Shown: in pieces, positions 1 to 8,175 of the stretch | Layout of the letters: each line of letters starts with the position of its first letter | Numbering within the stretch: the first letter of the stretch is position 1 | Origin: an uncultured Lachnospiraceae bacterium | GTDB lineage: Bacteria; Bacillota; Clostridia; Lachnospirales; Lachnospiraceae | Reading direction: 5' to 3' | DNA length: 60,346 nucleotides | Assembly: GCA_910584915.1 (NCBI GenBank) | Contig: CAJUDM010000028.1 | Span: forward strand, 1-60,346 | Made by a program: the position numbers and the translations under genes | Notes under the pieces: model-generated | What the model saw: only the letters and a program-made list of their open reading frames with translations | What the model was told of the DNA's origin: nothing | The model's database searches: none

Positions 1-128
1 CCCCTATGAGGGGCACGGACGTCAACGGTCCGACGGCTGCGATCGCTTCGGTGGCGAAGCTGCACAATGAACTGTTTTCCTGCGGCTCTCTCTATAACAT
101 GAAATTCAGCCCGGAGGAACTGTCATAG
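1..128 (+). CDS. Glycyl radical enzyme, C-terminal end of the catalytic barrel part (5' end outside window)
   Basis: Only the last 41 codons are in the window, in the frame starting at base 3 and ending with TAG at 126-128. The visible protein contains GTDVNGPTAAIASVAKL and LYNMKFSPEEL. This resembles the conserved stretch that precedes the glycyl-radical domain in PFL/glycerol-dehydratase/choline-lyase type GREs. In ordinary GREs the chain runs on for about 85 more residues carrying the radical glycine. Here it stops at that domain boundary, and the missing domain is a separate ORF at 233-487 in a different frame. The protein should be cytoplasmic and active only anaerobically after activation by a radical SAM enzyme, plausibly the one at 4347-5315. 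The substrate cannot be told from this fragment. A frameshifted single gene is the alternative, but the 104-nt gap holds a hairpin rather than residual coding sequence. Confidence 0.8.
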   Translation, partial: PMRGTDVNGPTAAIASVAKLHNELFSCGSLYNMKFSPEELS

Positions 129-141
129 ATGAAAGTTTTGG

Positions 142-180
142 TGTCATCACGGAGAAGGAAAAGGGTTCTCTGTGATGACA
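142..180 (+). promoter_or_regulatory. Intergenic hairpin between the two GRE parts
   Basis: The arms 142-155 (TGTCATCACGGAGA) and 167-180 (TCTCTGTGATGACA) pair over 14 bp with one G-U wobble and an 11-nt loop. No T-run follows, so this is not a standard terminator. It lies after the stop of the large GRE part and about 50 nt before the start of the small part. A role in mRNA processing or stability, setting the ratio of the two subunits, is an inference. Confidence 0.7.
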
Positions 181-232
181 TGGAAACCGGGAAAAGGAAT
201 GGCAACAGCAAAAAGAAAGGATGGAATAAAAG

Positions 233-487
233 ATGGAAAATACAGTACAGATCAACAGAAATGACGGTTTAAAAAGATTTGTTAGCATTATTGACCAGTA
301 TTTTGCTATGGGTGGCAATCAGTTACAGTTTAACGTGGTGAGTAAGAAAACACTGTTGGAGGCACAGAAGGAACCGGATAAATATGCCAATCTTCTGGTT
401 CGTGTGGCAGGCTACAGCGCTTATTTTACACAGCTTTCGAAGGACGTACAGGAAGACATCATTGCAAGGACTGAGGAGAAATTATAA
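233..487 (+). CDS. Stand-alone glycyl-radical domain protein (small part of split GRE)
   Basis: This 84-residue protein is almost entirely the C-terminal glycyl-radical domain of PFL-like enzymes. It contains LQFNVVSKKTLLEAQKEP (31-48) and the radical loop RVAGYSAYF (57-65), with Gly60 as the expected radical site, then a DIIARTEE tail. An AAAGGATGG ribosome site precedes the ATG. The closest known idea is YfiD/GrcA, a spare radical domain that repairs oxygen-cleaved PFL, but GrcA is about 127 residues and accompanies a full-length PFL. Here the neighbouring large ORF lacks this domain, so the protein is more likely an obligatory subunit. It lies in frame 2 whereas the large part is in frame 3, so stop-codon readthrough cannot join them. 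Downstream are the transporter and the presumed activase. Confidence 0.88.
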   Translation: MENTVQINRNDGLKRFVSIIDQYFAMGGNQLQFNVVSKKTLLEAQKEPDKYANLLVRVAGYSAYFTQLSKDVQEDIIARTEEKL

Positions 488-522
488 TAAACCATCACAA
501 TACGATAACAAGGAGGAAAGAG

Positions 523-1761
523 ATGAAAAAGAACTTCAAAAAAGTCAGCAGTATAGTACTCGCTACAGCGATGGCAGTTTCCGTGCTTGCCGGCTGCGGA
601 AGCAGCGCTCCGGCGGCAGAGACAACGGAATCGGTAACCCCCGCGGAAGAATCAGGGGAAGATACGGCGGAGACAGGAGACACGAAGGCAGAGGCGATAG
701 AGGCGGAGGGCGCTTTTGAAGGGACAGCAAAGCTGACCATTGACTATTCGAAGGCAGTAGATCCTAAAGGGGCTGATATTGTTGATGGATCCTTCCAGGT
801 GACACCTGAAGAGAAGGGATCCCTGGCGACACAGATGGTAGGGACAGAGAAGCAGTTTGAAGGCATGAATATCGGATTTTCCCAGCACAGGATAGCAGGC
901 TCTGAGTGGTATGAACAGCTTGTGGATTTTGCGAAGGCGGAGGCTGATTATCTGGGTATCAATTTGACGATCTATGACGCGAATGATGACATGAATCAGC
1001 AGATATCCGATGTGGAGACGCTGATCAATCTGGGAATGGATTCCATTATCGTGAATCCTTACAATTCCGCAAATGTGGGACTGGATGCGGTTGTAGCGGC
1101 TGATATCCCGCTGACAGTGGTGAATCAGGCAGTTGAATTCAGCGGGCCCTATACATTTGTATCTGCGGATGTGGAGAATTCCGGCTATAAGTCAGGATTT
1201 GAACTGGCGCGCTACTATGATGAGAAATACGGCTGGCAGGACGAGGTGAAGGCACTGGTTCTTTCCTCTGCTCCCCAGGAGGCTGAATCCGATTACCGCA
1301 GATGGGGCCAGGTGATGGGATGGACAGATTACATGCTGGATAAGTACGGCAAAAATAATCTGGATATCGTGGCTTACCAGTATTATCAGTGGCTGCCCGA
1401 ACCGGCGATGAACGCGACCGTTGATGTGATGCAGGCAAATCCTGATCTGGATATCATATTTGCGGCATGTGACGGCGGCGCGCAGGGGGCTGTGGCAGCG
1501 CTCGAACAGATAGACAGGCTTGGCGATGTACTGATCTGTACGATTGACGGAAGAAAATCCGTACTGGAGTGGATTAAGGACGGAGACAAAGGTGTGGTGG
1601 CGGATGCCTTTAATGATCCGAGGCAGATGGGGAAATGGGCTGTATATATGGCGGCATTACAGGCAGACGGTGTATCGACGCCTTCCACCTATTATGTGAT
1701 GAACGATCTTGTCACGACAGAGAATGTTGATGAGTATTACGATCCGACTTCAACATACTAA
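523..1761 (+). CDS. Sugar ABC transporter substrate-binding lipoprotein (RbsB-like)
   Basis: This is a 412-residue lipoprotein with a signal peptide and lipobox LAGC (Cys25), then a Ser/Glu/Thr-rich linker to about residue 70. The family-1 periplasmic-binding-protein fold follows, shown by GMNIGFSQHRIAGSEWYEQL, DVETLINLGMDSIIVNP and IIFAACDGGAQGAVAALEQ. It should be anchored outside the membrane and feed the ATPase and permease at 1844-4324. An AAGGAGGAAAG ribosome site lies six bases before ATG 523. The family binds pentoses, hexoses, polyols and autoinducer-2, and the exact ligand cannot be read off. Since the transporter lies between the GRE parts and the activase, the imported compound is probably the GRE substrate or its precursor. 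Confidence 0.9.
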   Translation: MKKNFKKVSSIVLATAMAVSVLAGCGSSAPAAETTESVTPAEESGEDTAETGDTKAEAIEAEGAFEGTAKLTIDYSKAVDPKGADIVDGSFQVTPEEKGSLATQMVGTEKQFEGMNIGFSQHRIAGSEWYEQLVDFAKAEADYLGINLTIYDANDDMNQQISDVETLINLGMDSIIVNPYNSANVGLDAVVAADIPLTVVNQAVEFSGPYTFVSADVENSGYKSGFELARYYDEKYGWQDEVKALVLSSAPQEAESDYRRWGQVMGWTDYMLDKYGKNNLDIVAYQYYQWLPEPAMNATVDVMQANPDLDIIFAACDGGAQGAVAALEQIDRLGDVLICTIDGRKSVLEWIKDGDKGVVADAFNDPRQMGKWAVYMAALQADGVSTPSTYYVMNDLVTTENVDEYYDPTSTY

Positions 1762-1791
1762 ACTCTCTATATGAATAAAAGTACTGCGATG

Positions 1792-1813
1792 AATGCCGGA
1801 ATATTCCGGCATT
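1792..1813 (+). promoter_or_regulatory. 22-bp perfect palindrome after the binding-protein gene
   Basis: Bases 1792-1813 form a perfect palindrome around the core CCGGAATATTCCGG, followed by TTTGTCAT. It lies between the binding-protein gene and the ATPase gene. In RNA it would be a stable stem able to protect the 3' end of the binding-protein message or cause partial termination, as at many binding-protein/permease junctions. That role is inferred from position. Confidence 0.6.
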
Positions 1814-1843
1814 TGTCATAAAGATTGAAACAGGAGGTTGAAA

Positions 1844-3361
1844 ATGAGCAATGAGTATGTGGTAGAGATGAAGGATATTACCAAAAAATTCGGCGGGCTG
1901 GTGGCTGTGGACCATGTGAATTTTAAGGTGAAGCCGGGAGAGATCCATGCTCTGTGCGGAGAGAATGGGGCGGGAAAAAGTACCCTGATGAATGTACTTA
2001 CGGGGAAGTTTCCGGCAAATTCCTACAGGGGGGAAATCTTTCTGGGGGGCAGCAAGGTAAAGATAGGTTCTCCGAAAGATGCCGGAAAAGAGAAGATCAC
2101 AATAGTGCATCAGGAACTGGAACTGATCCCGGAACTGAGTATCGCGGAAAATATCTTTCTGGGAAACCAGCCCGCCTCAGCATTTGGAGTGGACTGGAAG
2201 AAGATGTATGTGGAGGCAAAAGATATTTTGAGCAAGTTTTCACTGGATTTGAATGTGAAGACAAAGATTAAATTTTTGAGCGTTGGCCAACAACAGCTTG
2301 TGGAGATCGCAAAGGCGGTATACCTGGGCGGCAATGTCCTGATCCTGGATGAGCCGACGGCACCTTTGACAGGGAGAGAGATAAATTTTCTCATGGACAT
2401 GCTGGAGAGCCTTAAGAAAACAGGTATTTCGATCATTTATATCACTCACCGCCTGGATGAAGTATTCAAACTTGCTGACAGGGTGTCCGTTATGCGTGAC
2501 GGCAGGATGATAAATACTTTTAACATCAGGGATATTACGGTGGATGAACTGGTAGCTGCGATGGTGGGCAGGAAAATGGAAAATATGTATCCGCAGATGG
2601 AAACAAAGGCTGGGGAAGTCACACTGGAAATTTCTGATTATTCGGCACCCCATCCTCTGTACGATATCAATATTGTGGATGGCGTTTCCATGAAGTTCAG
2701 AGCGGGGGAGATCGTCGGCATATCGGGGCTGTTGGGAGCCGGGAGGACTGAACTGATGCAGGCAGTCATAGGAGCCTATCAGATGAAGGGAAAGGGCACG
2801 ATCAGATTGAACGGGAAAACGGTAAAATTTGATTCACCGGCTGCTGCGATCAGAGCGGGAATAGGTTATGTGACGGAGGACAGAAAGACGACAGGGCTGA
2901 TCTTAAGGCAGTCGATCCGCTTTAACATATCGATGGCATCCCTGTCCAGGATCATTAAAAACGGTGTGCTTTATCCGGGAAAGGAAAGAGCTATCGTGAA
3001 TGGACTGAAGGAGGATCTGCGGATCAAGACAGAAAATATCGAGAATGCTGTGAGCAGTTTGAGCGGCGGCAACCAGCAGAAGGTCGTACTGGCAAAGTGG
3101 CTTGCCATCAATCCGAGCATTCTGATCCTGGATGAACCCACCCGGGGCGTTGACGTGGGGGCAAGGTATGAGATATATACTATTATAAAAGAATTGGCGG
3201 CAAAGGGAAATACAATCATCATGATCTCTTCTGATCTGCCGGAAGTGATCGGGATGAGCGACAGAGTGTATGTAATGTATGAAGGAAAAGTACGCGGAGA
3301 ACTGTCAAAGGAAGAATTGAGTGAAGATTCAATCATGCGCTATGCGACAGGAATTGCTTAG
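1844..3361 (+). CDS. Sugar ABC transporter ATP-binding protein, tandem domains (RbsA/MglA-like)
   Basis: This 505-residue protein has two ABC ATPase domains. The first has Walker A GENGAGKST (39-47), signature LSVGQQQ (145-151), Walker B LILDEP (166-171) and an H-loop His (202). The second has the degenerate Walker A GLLGAGRTE typical of RbsA/XylG, signature LSGGNQQ (407-412) and LILDEPTRG. It should power uptake with the permease at 3374. ATG 1844 is chosen because AGGAGG lies six bases upstream; an in-frame TTG at 1838 overlaps that site. It is a useful reference for the motif-less paralogue at 8176. Confidence 0.95.
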   Translation: MSNEYVVEMKDITKKFGGLVAVDHVNFKVKPGEIHALCGENGAGKSTLMNVLTGKFPANSYRGEIFLGGSKVKIGSPKDAGKEKITIVHQELELIPELSIAENIFLGNQPASAFGVDWKKMYVEAKDILSKFSLDLNVKTKIKFLSVGQQQLVEIAKAVYLGGNVLILDEPTAPLTGREINFLMDMLESLKKTGISIIYITHRLDEVFKLADRVSVMRDGRMINTFNIRDITVDELVAAMVGRKMENMYPQMETKAGEVTLEISDYSAPHPLYDINIVDGVSMKFRAGEIVGISGLLGAGRTELMQAVIGAYQMKGKGTIRLNGKTVKFDSPAAAIRAGIGYVTEDRKTTGLILRQSIRFNISMASLSRIIKNGVLYPGKERAIVNGLKEDLRIKTENIENAVSSLSGGNQQKVVLAKWLAINPSILILDEPTRGVDVGARYEIYTIIKELAAKGNTIIMISSDLPEVIGMSDRVYVMYEGKVRGELSKEELSEDSIMRYATGIA

Positions 3362-3373
3362 GAGGAGATTTAC

Positions 3374-4324
3374 ATGGAAAAAGTCAGACTTGAGAAAGAC
3401 GGAATAAAAAAATTCATAGATTTTGCATTATCCAATTTTGTTATCATTGCTTTTATTATACTGTTTGTTGCAAGCTGTTTTTTGTCACCGGCGTTTTTGA
3501 CAAAAAACAATCTGTTGTCGGTGCTGATCCAGAATTCTATATACGCGATCTGCGCGATCGGTATGTTAGTCATCATTATAACAGGGGGCATTGACCTTTC
3601 GACAGGCGCTTACGTGTGTATCGTGGTCTGTCTGACAGCAGGACTGATTCAGGACGGACATGGGATGTCTTCGGTTTTTATCGTATTGCTGTTGGCGTTT
3701 GCCATCGGAGCTGTTTCGGGATCCATGGTCGCATTTTTAAATATAGCGCCGTTTATCGCAACGCTGGCGATGACTACGATCTTAAAAGGTGCGGCATATA
3801 TGTATCAGACAGGGCAAAACAGAAGGATTGACGGAACATTTCTGCCCAAATGGGTGAAGGATTCCACACTGGGGATCCCTAATCCGGTTCTCATTATGAT
3901 TGTGGTGTTTCTTGTATTTCTGTTTGTGTTAAACCGCACCAGGTTTGGCCGCGGCATCTATGCTATCGGAGGCAATAAGGAAACAGCGTATCTGGCGGGT
4001 ATCCGGGTAAGAAGTTATCTGGTACTGAGTTATGCACTTGGCGGGCTGTGTTTTGCGATCGGCGGTATTCTGCTCTGCGGACGCCTGGGCATGGGAACAG
4101 CTACGGTGGGAGATGGCTATGAGATGGATGCCATTGCATCGGTCGTGATCGGTGGAGCATCCATGAACGGCGGTTCGGGAAGCGTATCAAAGACGATTGT
4201 GGGAGCCATGCTGATGGGCGTGCTCTACAATATTATGAACCTGATGGGGATTGCTTCCTATCCGCAGATGATCGTAAAAGGAGTTGTCATCGTTCTGGCG
4301 GTACTGCTTTATAAGAGAAAATAA
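3374..4324 (+). CDS. Sugar ABC transporter permease (RbsC-like)
   Basis: This 316-residue membrane protein has about eight to ten hydrophobic segments. It carries the RbsC/BPD_transp_2 hallmarks TGGIDLSTGAYVCIV near residue 65, NRTRFGRGIYAIGGNKETAYLAGI near 190, and GGASMNGGSGSVSKTIVGA near 260. It starts 12 nt after the ATPase gene behind a GGAGGAG ribosome site. It should form the channel of the uptake system and completes the RbsBAC set. Only one permease is present, so it probably acts as a homodimer, as in this family. Confidence 0.95.
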   Translation: MEKVRLEKDGIKKFIDFALSNFVIIAFIILFVASCFLSPAFLTKNNLLSVLIQNSIYAICAIGMLVIIITGGIDLSTGAYVCIVVCLTAGLIQDGHGMSSVFIVLLLAFAIGAVSGSMVAFLNIAPFIATLAMTTILKGAAYMYQTGQNRRIDGTFLPKWVKDSTLGIPNPVLIMIVVFLVFLFVLNRTRFGRGIYAIGGNKETAYLAGIRVRSYLVLSYALGGLCFAIGGILLCGRLGMGTATVGDGYEMDAIASVVIGGASMNGGSGSVSKTIVGAMLMGVLYNIMNLMGIASYPQMIVKGVVIVLAVLLYKRK

Positions 4325-4346
4325 TAGAGAACAGAGGTCGGAAAAT

Positions 4347-5315
4347 ATGATTCGTGATGAAATAGTAAAAAGAAGTGCTGACGGGCTGATGGAACTTTGC
4401 GGAATGACGGCTAATATTGAGCGGTATGCGATCAATGACGGAAACGGTGTAAGGACAACGGTTTTTACAAAAGGCTGTTATCTGAGATGCAGATGGTGCA
4501 GTAATCCGGAAACACAGTCCTTTTTTCCGGAGATGAGTTTTTTCCCGGATAAGTGTATAGCATGTATGAACTGTGCGGAGGCATGTCCATACGGGGCGAT
4601 CGGAGAAGGGCTGAGGACCGACCGGGAGATATGCGGCGAATGTCATCTGAGGGAGAAGGCATTTTCCTGCACGGAAAAATGTTATGTGAAATGCAGAAAG
4701 GTGACCGGAGAAAAAATGTCAGTCCGGGAAATATATGAAGTGGTGAAACGGGATGTGCCATTTTATGAGGGTTCTGGCGGCGGGGTGACCATATCCGGCG
4801 GAGAACCGATGGCACAGCCGGAATTTACCTATGCGCTTGCGAGGATCTTGACGGAGCGCTGGATCGATACGGCAATTGAGACATGCGGCTATGCGGAGAA
4901 GGAGGATTACGAAAAGATCGTACCCTATCTGAATACGGTGTTCATGGATATCAAACATATGGATTCTAAAAAGCACCAGGCATGGACAGGAATGGGAAAT
5001 GAAAAGATACTGAATAATATAAAGTATGTGGATGAGTTGGCGGGGGTATATGGGAATAAACTTTTTATCAGAGTTCCAGTCATTCCCGGATTTAATGATC
5101 AGCGGGAAGAAATGGAAGAAACCGCCCGTTTTGTCGTTGGGTGCAGAAATGTAGAGGGGATGGAACTGCTTCCGTACCATAAACTGGGCAGAGGAAAATA
5201 TTACAGCCTGGGCAGAGAATACCTGCTGGAGGATATCGCTGCGCCATCGGCGGAGCACATGGCTGAATTACATGAGGTATTGGCGGGATACGGTATTCCT
5301 GTCTATCAATTCTGA
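4347..5315 (+). CDS. Glycyl radical enzyme activating enzyme (radical SAM)
   Basis: This 322-residue PflA-type activase has the radical SAM motif CYLRCRWC (Cys44, 48, 51). An inserted ferredoxin-like region follows with CIACMNCAEACP (Cys70, 73, 76, 80) and a second cysteine group from CGEC (96-99) to residue 116. This two-cluster insert is typical of activases for non-PFL GREs. GGGVTISGGEP is the SAM-binding GGE-type motif. It should reductively cleave S-adenosylmethionine and abstract hydrogen from the glycine of its partner, presumably Gly60 of the protein at 233-487. ATG 4347 is preferred over an in-frame start at 4284 that would overlap the permease gene by 41 nt. A ribosome site GAGGTCGG lies just upstream. 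Confidence 0.93.
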   Translation: MIRDEIVKRSADGLMELCGMTANIERYAINDGNGVRTTVFTKGCYLRCRWCSNPETQSFFPEMSFFPDKCIACMNCAEACPYGAIGEGLRTDREICGECHLREKAFSCTEKCYVKCRKVTGEKMSVREIYEVVKRDVPFYEGSGGGVTISGGEPMAQPEFTYALARILTERWIDTAIETCGYAEKEDYEKIVPYLNTVFMDIKHMDSKKHQAWTGMGNEKILNNIKYVDELAGVYGNKLFIRVPVIPGFNDQREEMEETARFVVGCRNVEGMELLPYHKLGRGKYYSLGREYLLEDIAAPSAEHMAELHEVLAGYGIPVYQF

Positions 5316-5330
5316 AAAAGAAATCTGAAA

Positions 5331-5369
5331 GGTGCTCATTGCTGGGGGTATATCTCAGCGAAGGGCACT
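5331..5369 (+). terminator. Possible terminator of the GRE-transporter operon
   Basis: The arms 5331-5344 and 5356-5369 can form a 14-bp stem with one mismatch and three wobbles, followed by a short CTTT tract. The weak T-run makes it a doubtful terminator. It separates the activase gene from the regulator gene and overlaps the region where a promoter for the latter would be expected (TATGAT at 5377-5382, no convincing -35). Confidence 0.4.
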
Positions 5370-5467
5370 CTTTCGCTATGATAAAAGATTTATCCGCTTG
5401 AGCCCCGGCACAGGACATGCGTGGACGAACAGGTGTTGAGAGTGATAAAAGGGAAGGATGGAAACCT

Positions 5468-7102
5468 ATGAAAAAGGATGGAGAGGAAAGGAAACGGAAA
5501 GTTATCATAGCAGATGATGAACACCATATCTGTAAGTTGATCAATGCTCTGATCGACTGGGAGGAGTACGGGCTGGAGGTGACCGGATTTGCGAATGACG
5601 GGAACAGAGCATTTGCGATGTGTGAAGAATCATCCCCTGACTTCCTGATTACTGATATTAGAATGCCGGGGCTCAGCGGAATAGAACTGATCAGAAAACT
5701 ATATGAGGCATTTCCCAATATAAAAGTGATCATAATCACAGGTTACAGCCAGTTTTTGTATGCCCATCAGGCACTGAAATACAGAGTGGTGGATTACCTG
5801 TTAAAACCGATACAGAAAGAGGAACTGGAGAATGCCCTGTTAAAAGGGCTTGATCTGATCGACAAGGAAGCTGTCAGAACGCTGGAAAGCAAAAATCTGG
5901 CATTGAGATCCATGCAGGAGATCAAAGATAATCTGCTGACGCTCATGTTAGACGGAGGCAGCCAGCCTGTGAAGGCTTTCAGCAGGGAAAGGTTTCTGGA
6001 GGAGTATCATTTGAAATTTCAGGGAGATGCATGGCAGTTACTGCGGATCGAATGTATTTTGAGCAGTGAGGAAAATACACTGCCGCTGCAGGAGTTTCTG
6101 GGGCAGAAAATAAAGGATATCGTACTGGAGGAGATGAAAAATGGAAGGACGGAGATGCTGACTACACTTGCTGACAATAGTTTTTACTGTCTGTTTAACA
6201 GCGACAGAGGTACGCTTGAGCAGGGGAAAAATACATTGAATCAGGTGAGAAACAAACTGCTTGTCGTAAATGATATCCTGCAGAAGATCAATTTTACGAT
6301 CGGTATCAGCAATATATATGAAGATTTCGACGATATTCATATCTGCATCAGAGAGTGCAGCGCCTGTATTGACCATAAGGTGATCAAAGGAAAAAATAAG
6401 ATAATCAAATATGAGGATATACCGGAAGACAAACTGGAAGCAGCCTGTTTCATAGACGACACATTCAGAAAACGGTTCCTGAAGATAATTGCGGATGCAG
6501 ATAAGGAGGAGATGGCTGTGGAGATCAATGAACTGGTCACGCTTCTGTACCGCTATTCCGGCAGGATAAGCGGTACAGTGGTCCTGGAGATCTATCAGAT
6601 GCTGATCAAATTATTTTATAAAGGAATCCAGGTGTTCAATATCACGGACTTCAGAGAATTTTCTCAGGAGAATCTGATCCCTCAGAAACAGTATTTTTAC
6701 AGTATCTCCGGAGCCTTTACCTATCTCGGCGATATTTTCCAGCTGCTTCTAAAGAGATGTATGGAGGAGAAGGAGGATCAAAGTACGCGCCCTGTGAGAA
6801 ATGCACAGGCATATGTGGAAGAACATTATATGGAGCCGATAACTCTGGAGGAGATCGCGAGGCATGTGGGGCTGAATGAGTCTTACTTGTCCAGTGTGTT
6901 TAAAAAACAGACAGGGAAATCACTGATAGACTTTCTGACTCATGTCAGGGTGCAGCACGCGAAGGAACTGTTGATAAACCACCATAAGAGCGTTAATGAA
7001 ATAGCTGAGGAAGTCGGATTTAACGATGCAAAATATTTCACAAAACGCTTTAAAAAATATACCGGTGTATCACCCAATGAATACAGAAAACTGTTTGCCT
7101 GA
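5468..7102 (+). CDS. Response regulator, receiver plus AraC-type DNA-binding domain (YesN-like)
   Basis: This 544-residue two-component regulator has an N-terminal receiver with acidic pair Asp16-Asp17, phospho-acceptor Asp63 (LITDIRMPG), switch Thr in IIITGYS and Lys in YLLKP. A long middle region follows, then an AraC/XylS double helix-turn-helix from about residue 445 (ITLEEIARHVGLNESYLSSVFKKQTG; VNEIAEEVGFNDAKYFTKRFKKYTG). ATG 5468 has an AAGGATGG site upstream; the reading frame is open back to 5417 but without a ribosome site. The kinase gene begins 14 nt later. It probably activates the GRE-transporter operon promoter, which lies outside the window. Confidence 0.93.
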   Translation: MKKDGEERKRKVIIADDEHHICKLINALIDWEEYGLEVTGFANDGNRAFAMCEESSPDFLITDIRMPGLSGIELIRKLYEAFPNIKVIIITGYSQFLYAHQALKYRVVDYLLKPIQKEELENALLKGLDLIDKEAVRTLESKNLALRSMQEIKDNLLTLMLDGGSQPVKAFSRERFLEEYHLKFQGDAWQLLRIECILSSEENTLPLQEFLGQKIKDIVLEEMKNGRTEMLTTLADNSFYCLFNSDRGTLEQGKNTLNQVRNKLLVVNDILQKINFTIGISNIYEDFDDIHICIRECSACIDHKVIKGKNKIIKYEDIPEDKLEAACFIDDTFRKRFLKIIADADKEEMAVEINELVTLLYRYSGRISGTVVLEIYQMLIKLFYKGIQVFNITDFREFSQENLIPQKQYFYSISGAFTYLGDIFQLLLKRCMEEKEDQSTRPVRNAQAYVEEHYMEPITLEEIARHVGLNESYLSSVFKKQTGKSLIDFLTHVRVQHAKELLINHHKSVNEIAEEVGFNDAKYFTKRFKKYTGVSPNEYRKLFA

Positions 7103-7116
7103 AGGAGAGAAGAAAA

Positions 7117-8166
7117 GTGAGGCGTTATACGATCGCGGAATTTATAAAAGGAATTGTCGCAGTACTGTCGGCCTTTGTCGCCATAGAGATACTGGATGTG
7201 ATCTATATACTGGCCTGCGGTGGAGAAAAGATGCACGTGGCGGCAGGTGTTATTCTGGGGGCTGCGGGTGCGGGCGTGATAGCGGAATACCTGTTCCGGA
7301 TCAAGCCCTCCGTGGACAGCCTGAAAAAAACATATAATGAATTTGCCAGCGGAAAGACAATAACACTGCAGATAGAGCCGTCCACACATATGTTTCTTGC
7401 CGAGGAGGAGGAACTGTTAAACCGGCTGAATGAACTGATCGACCGCAGGGAACTGCTGGAGGCATCCAATAAGCAGGCGGAATATCTCGCACTGCAGAAT
7501 CAGATCCATCCGCATTTTCTGTATAACACGCTGGAGGCGATGCGGGGTGATGCATTAGTCAGCGGAATGGAATCGCTCGCCAATGTGGCTGCGGCGTTAT
7601 CCGCATTTTTCCGCTATACTATCTCAGATATGAAATTTTTGGTCACGGTGGAGGAAGAACTGGAAAATATCAACAATTATTTTCTGGTGCAGCAGTATCG
7701 TTTTGGCGACAGCCTGAAACTGGAGATTCATTTTCTGGATGAAGAAAAACAGATCAGGCAATTGAAGATCCCGAAGCTGACGCTGCAGCCGGTTGTTGAG
7801 AACAGTGTATTTCACGGATTGGAAACGCAGTCGGACAGAGGTGTCATATCGATCACATTCGACCAGACGGAACATCATCTGTTTATCAGTATCAAAGATT
7901 CGGGAAAGGGAATGTCGGAGAAGAAACTGCGGGAACTGAACGATTCTCTGAATGAGACACCATTCAAATCTATGGAAAAACACTATATGGATAAACAGGC
8001 AAAAAAGAAAACAGGACATACGGGCATTGCTCTAAAGAATGTGTCACAGCGGATCAAATTGCTTTTTGGAGATGAATATGGTATCTATATTTTCAGTACG
8101 CCGGGAGTGGGCACAAATGTAAAGATTACGATCCCGAGGCAGGAGGCGTCGGAATCAGATGTCTGA
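7117..8166 (+). CDS. Sensor histidine kinase without extracellular sensor domain (YesM/LytS-type core)
   Basis: This 349-residue kinase starts with GTG behind AGGAGAG. Two hydrophobic helices (about 12-33 and 41-60) are joined by only about seven residues, so there is no extracytoplasmic ligand domain. The His_kinase core has QIHPHFLYNT with phospho-acceptor His133, and a HATPase region with PVVENSVFHGL, KDSGKGM and GIALKNVSQRI. It should phosphorylate the regulator at 5468. Because it cannot itself bind an external sugar, the signal presumably comes from a partner. Candidates are the RbsBAC transporter or the pseudo-ATPase encoded 9 nt downstream. Confidence 0.9.
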   Translation: MRRYTIAEFIKGIVAVLSAFVAIEILDVIYILACGGEKMHVAAGVILGAAGAGVIAEYLFRIKPSVDSLKKTYNEFASGKTITLQIEPSTHMFLAEEEELLNRLNELIDRRELLEASNKQAEYLALQNQIHPHFLYNTLEAMRGDALVSGMESLANVAAALSAFFRYTISDMKFLVTVEEELENINNYFLVQQYRFGDSLKLEIHFLDEEKQIRQLKIPKLTLQPVVENSVFHGLETQSDRGVISITFDQTEHHLFISIKDSGKGMSEKKLRELNDSLNETPFKSMEKHYMDKQAKKKTGHTGIALKNVSQRIKLLFGDEYGIYIFSTPGVGTNVKITIPRQEASESDV

Positions 8167-8175
8167 GGGGAATGG

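Noticed and set aside
128..233. Stop-codon readthrough or simple continuation joining the two GRE parts
   Set aside because: The large part is in frame 3 and the small part in frame 2, so readthrough of TAG 126 cannot join them. A single frameshift would also have to cross the hairpin-bearing non-coding gap.
4284..4346. Earlier in-frame start for the GRE activase
   Set aside because: It would overlap the permease gene by 41 nt and lacks a ribosome site. ATG 4347 has one.
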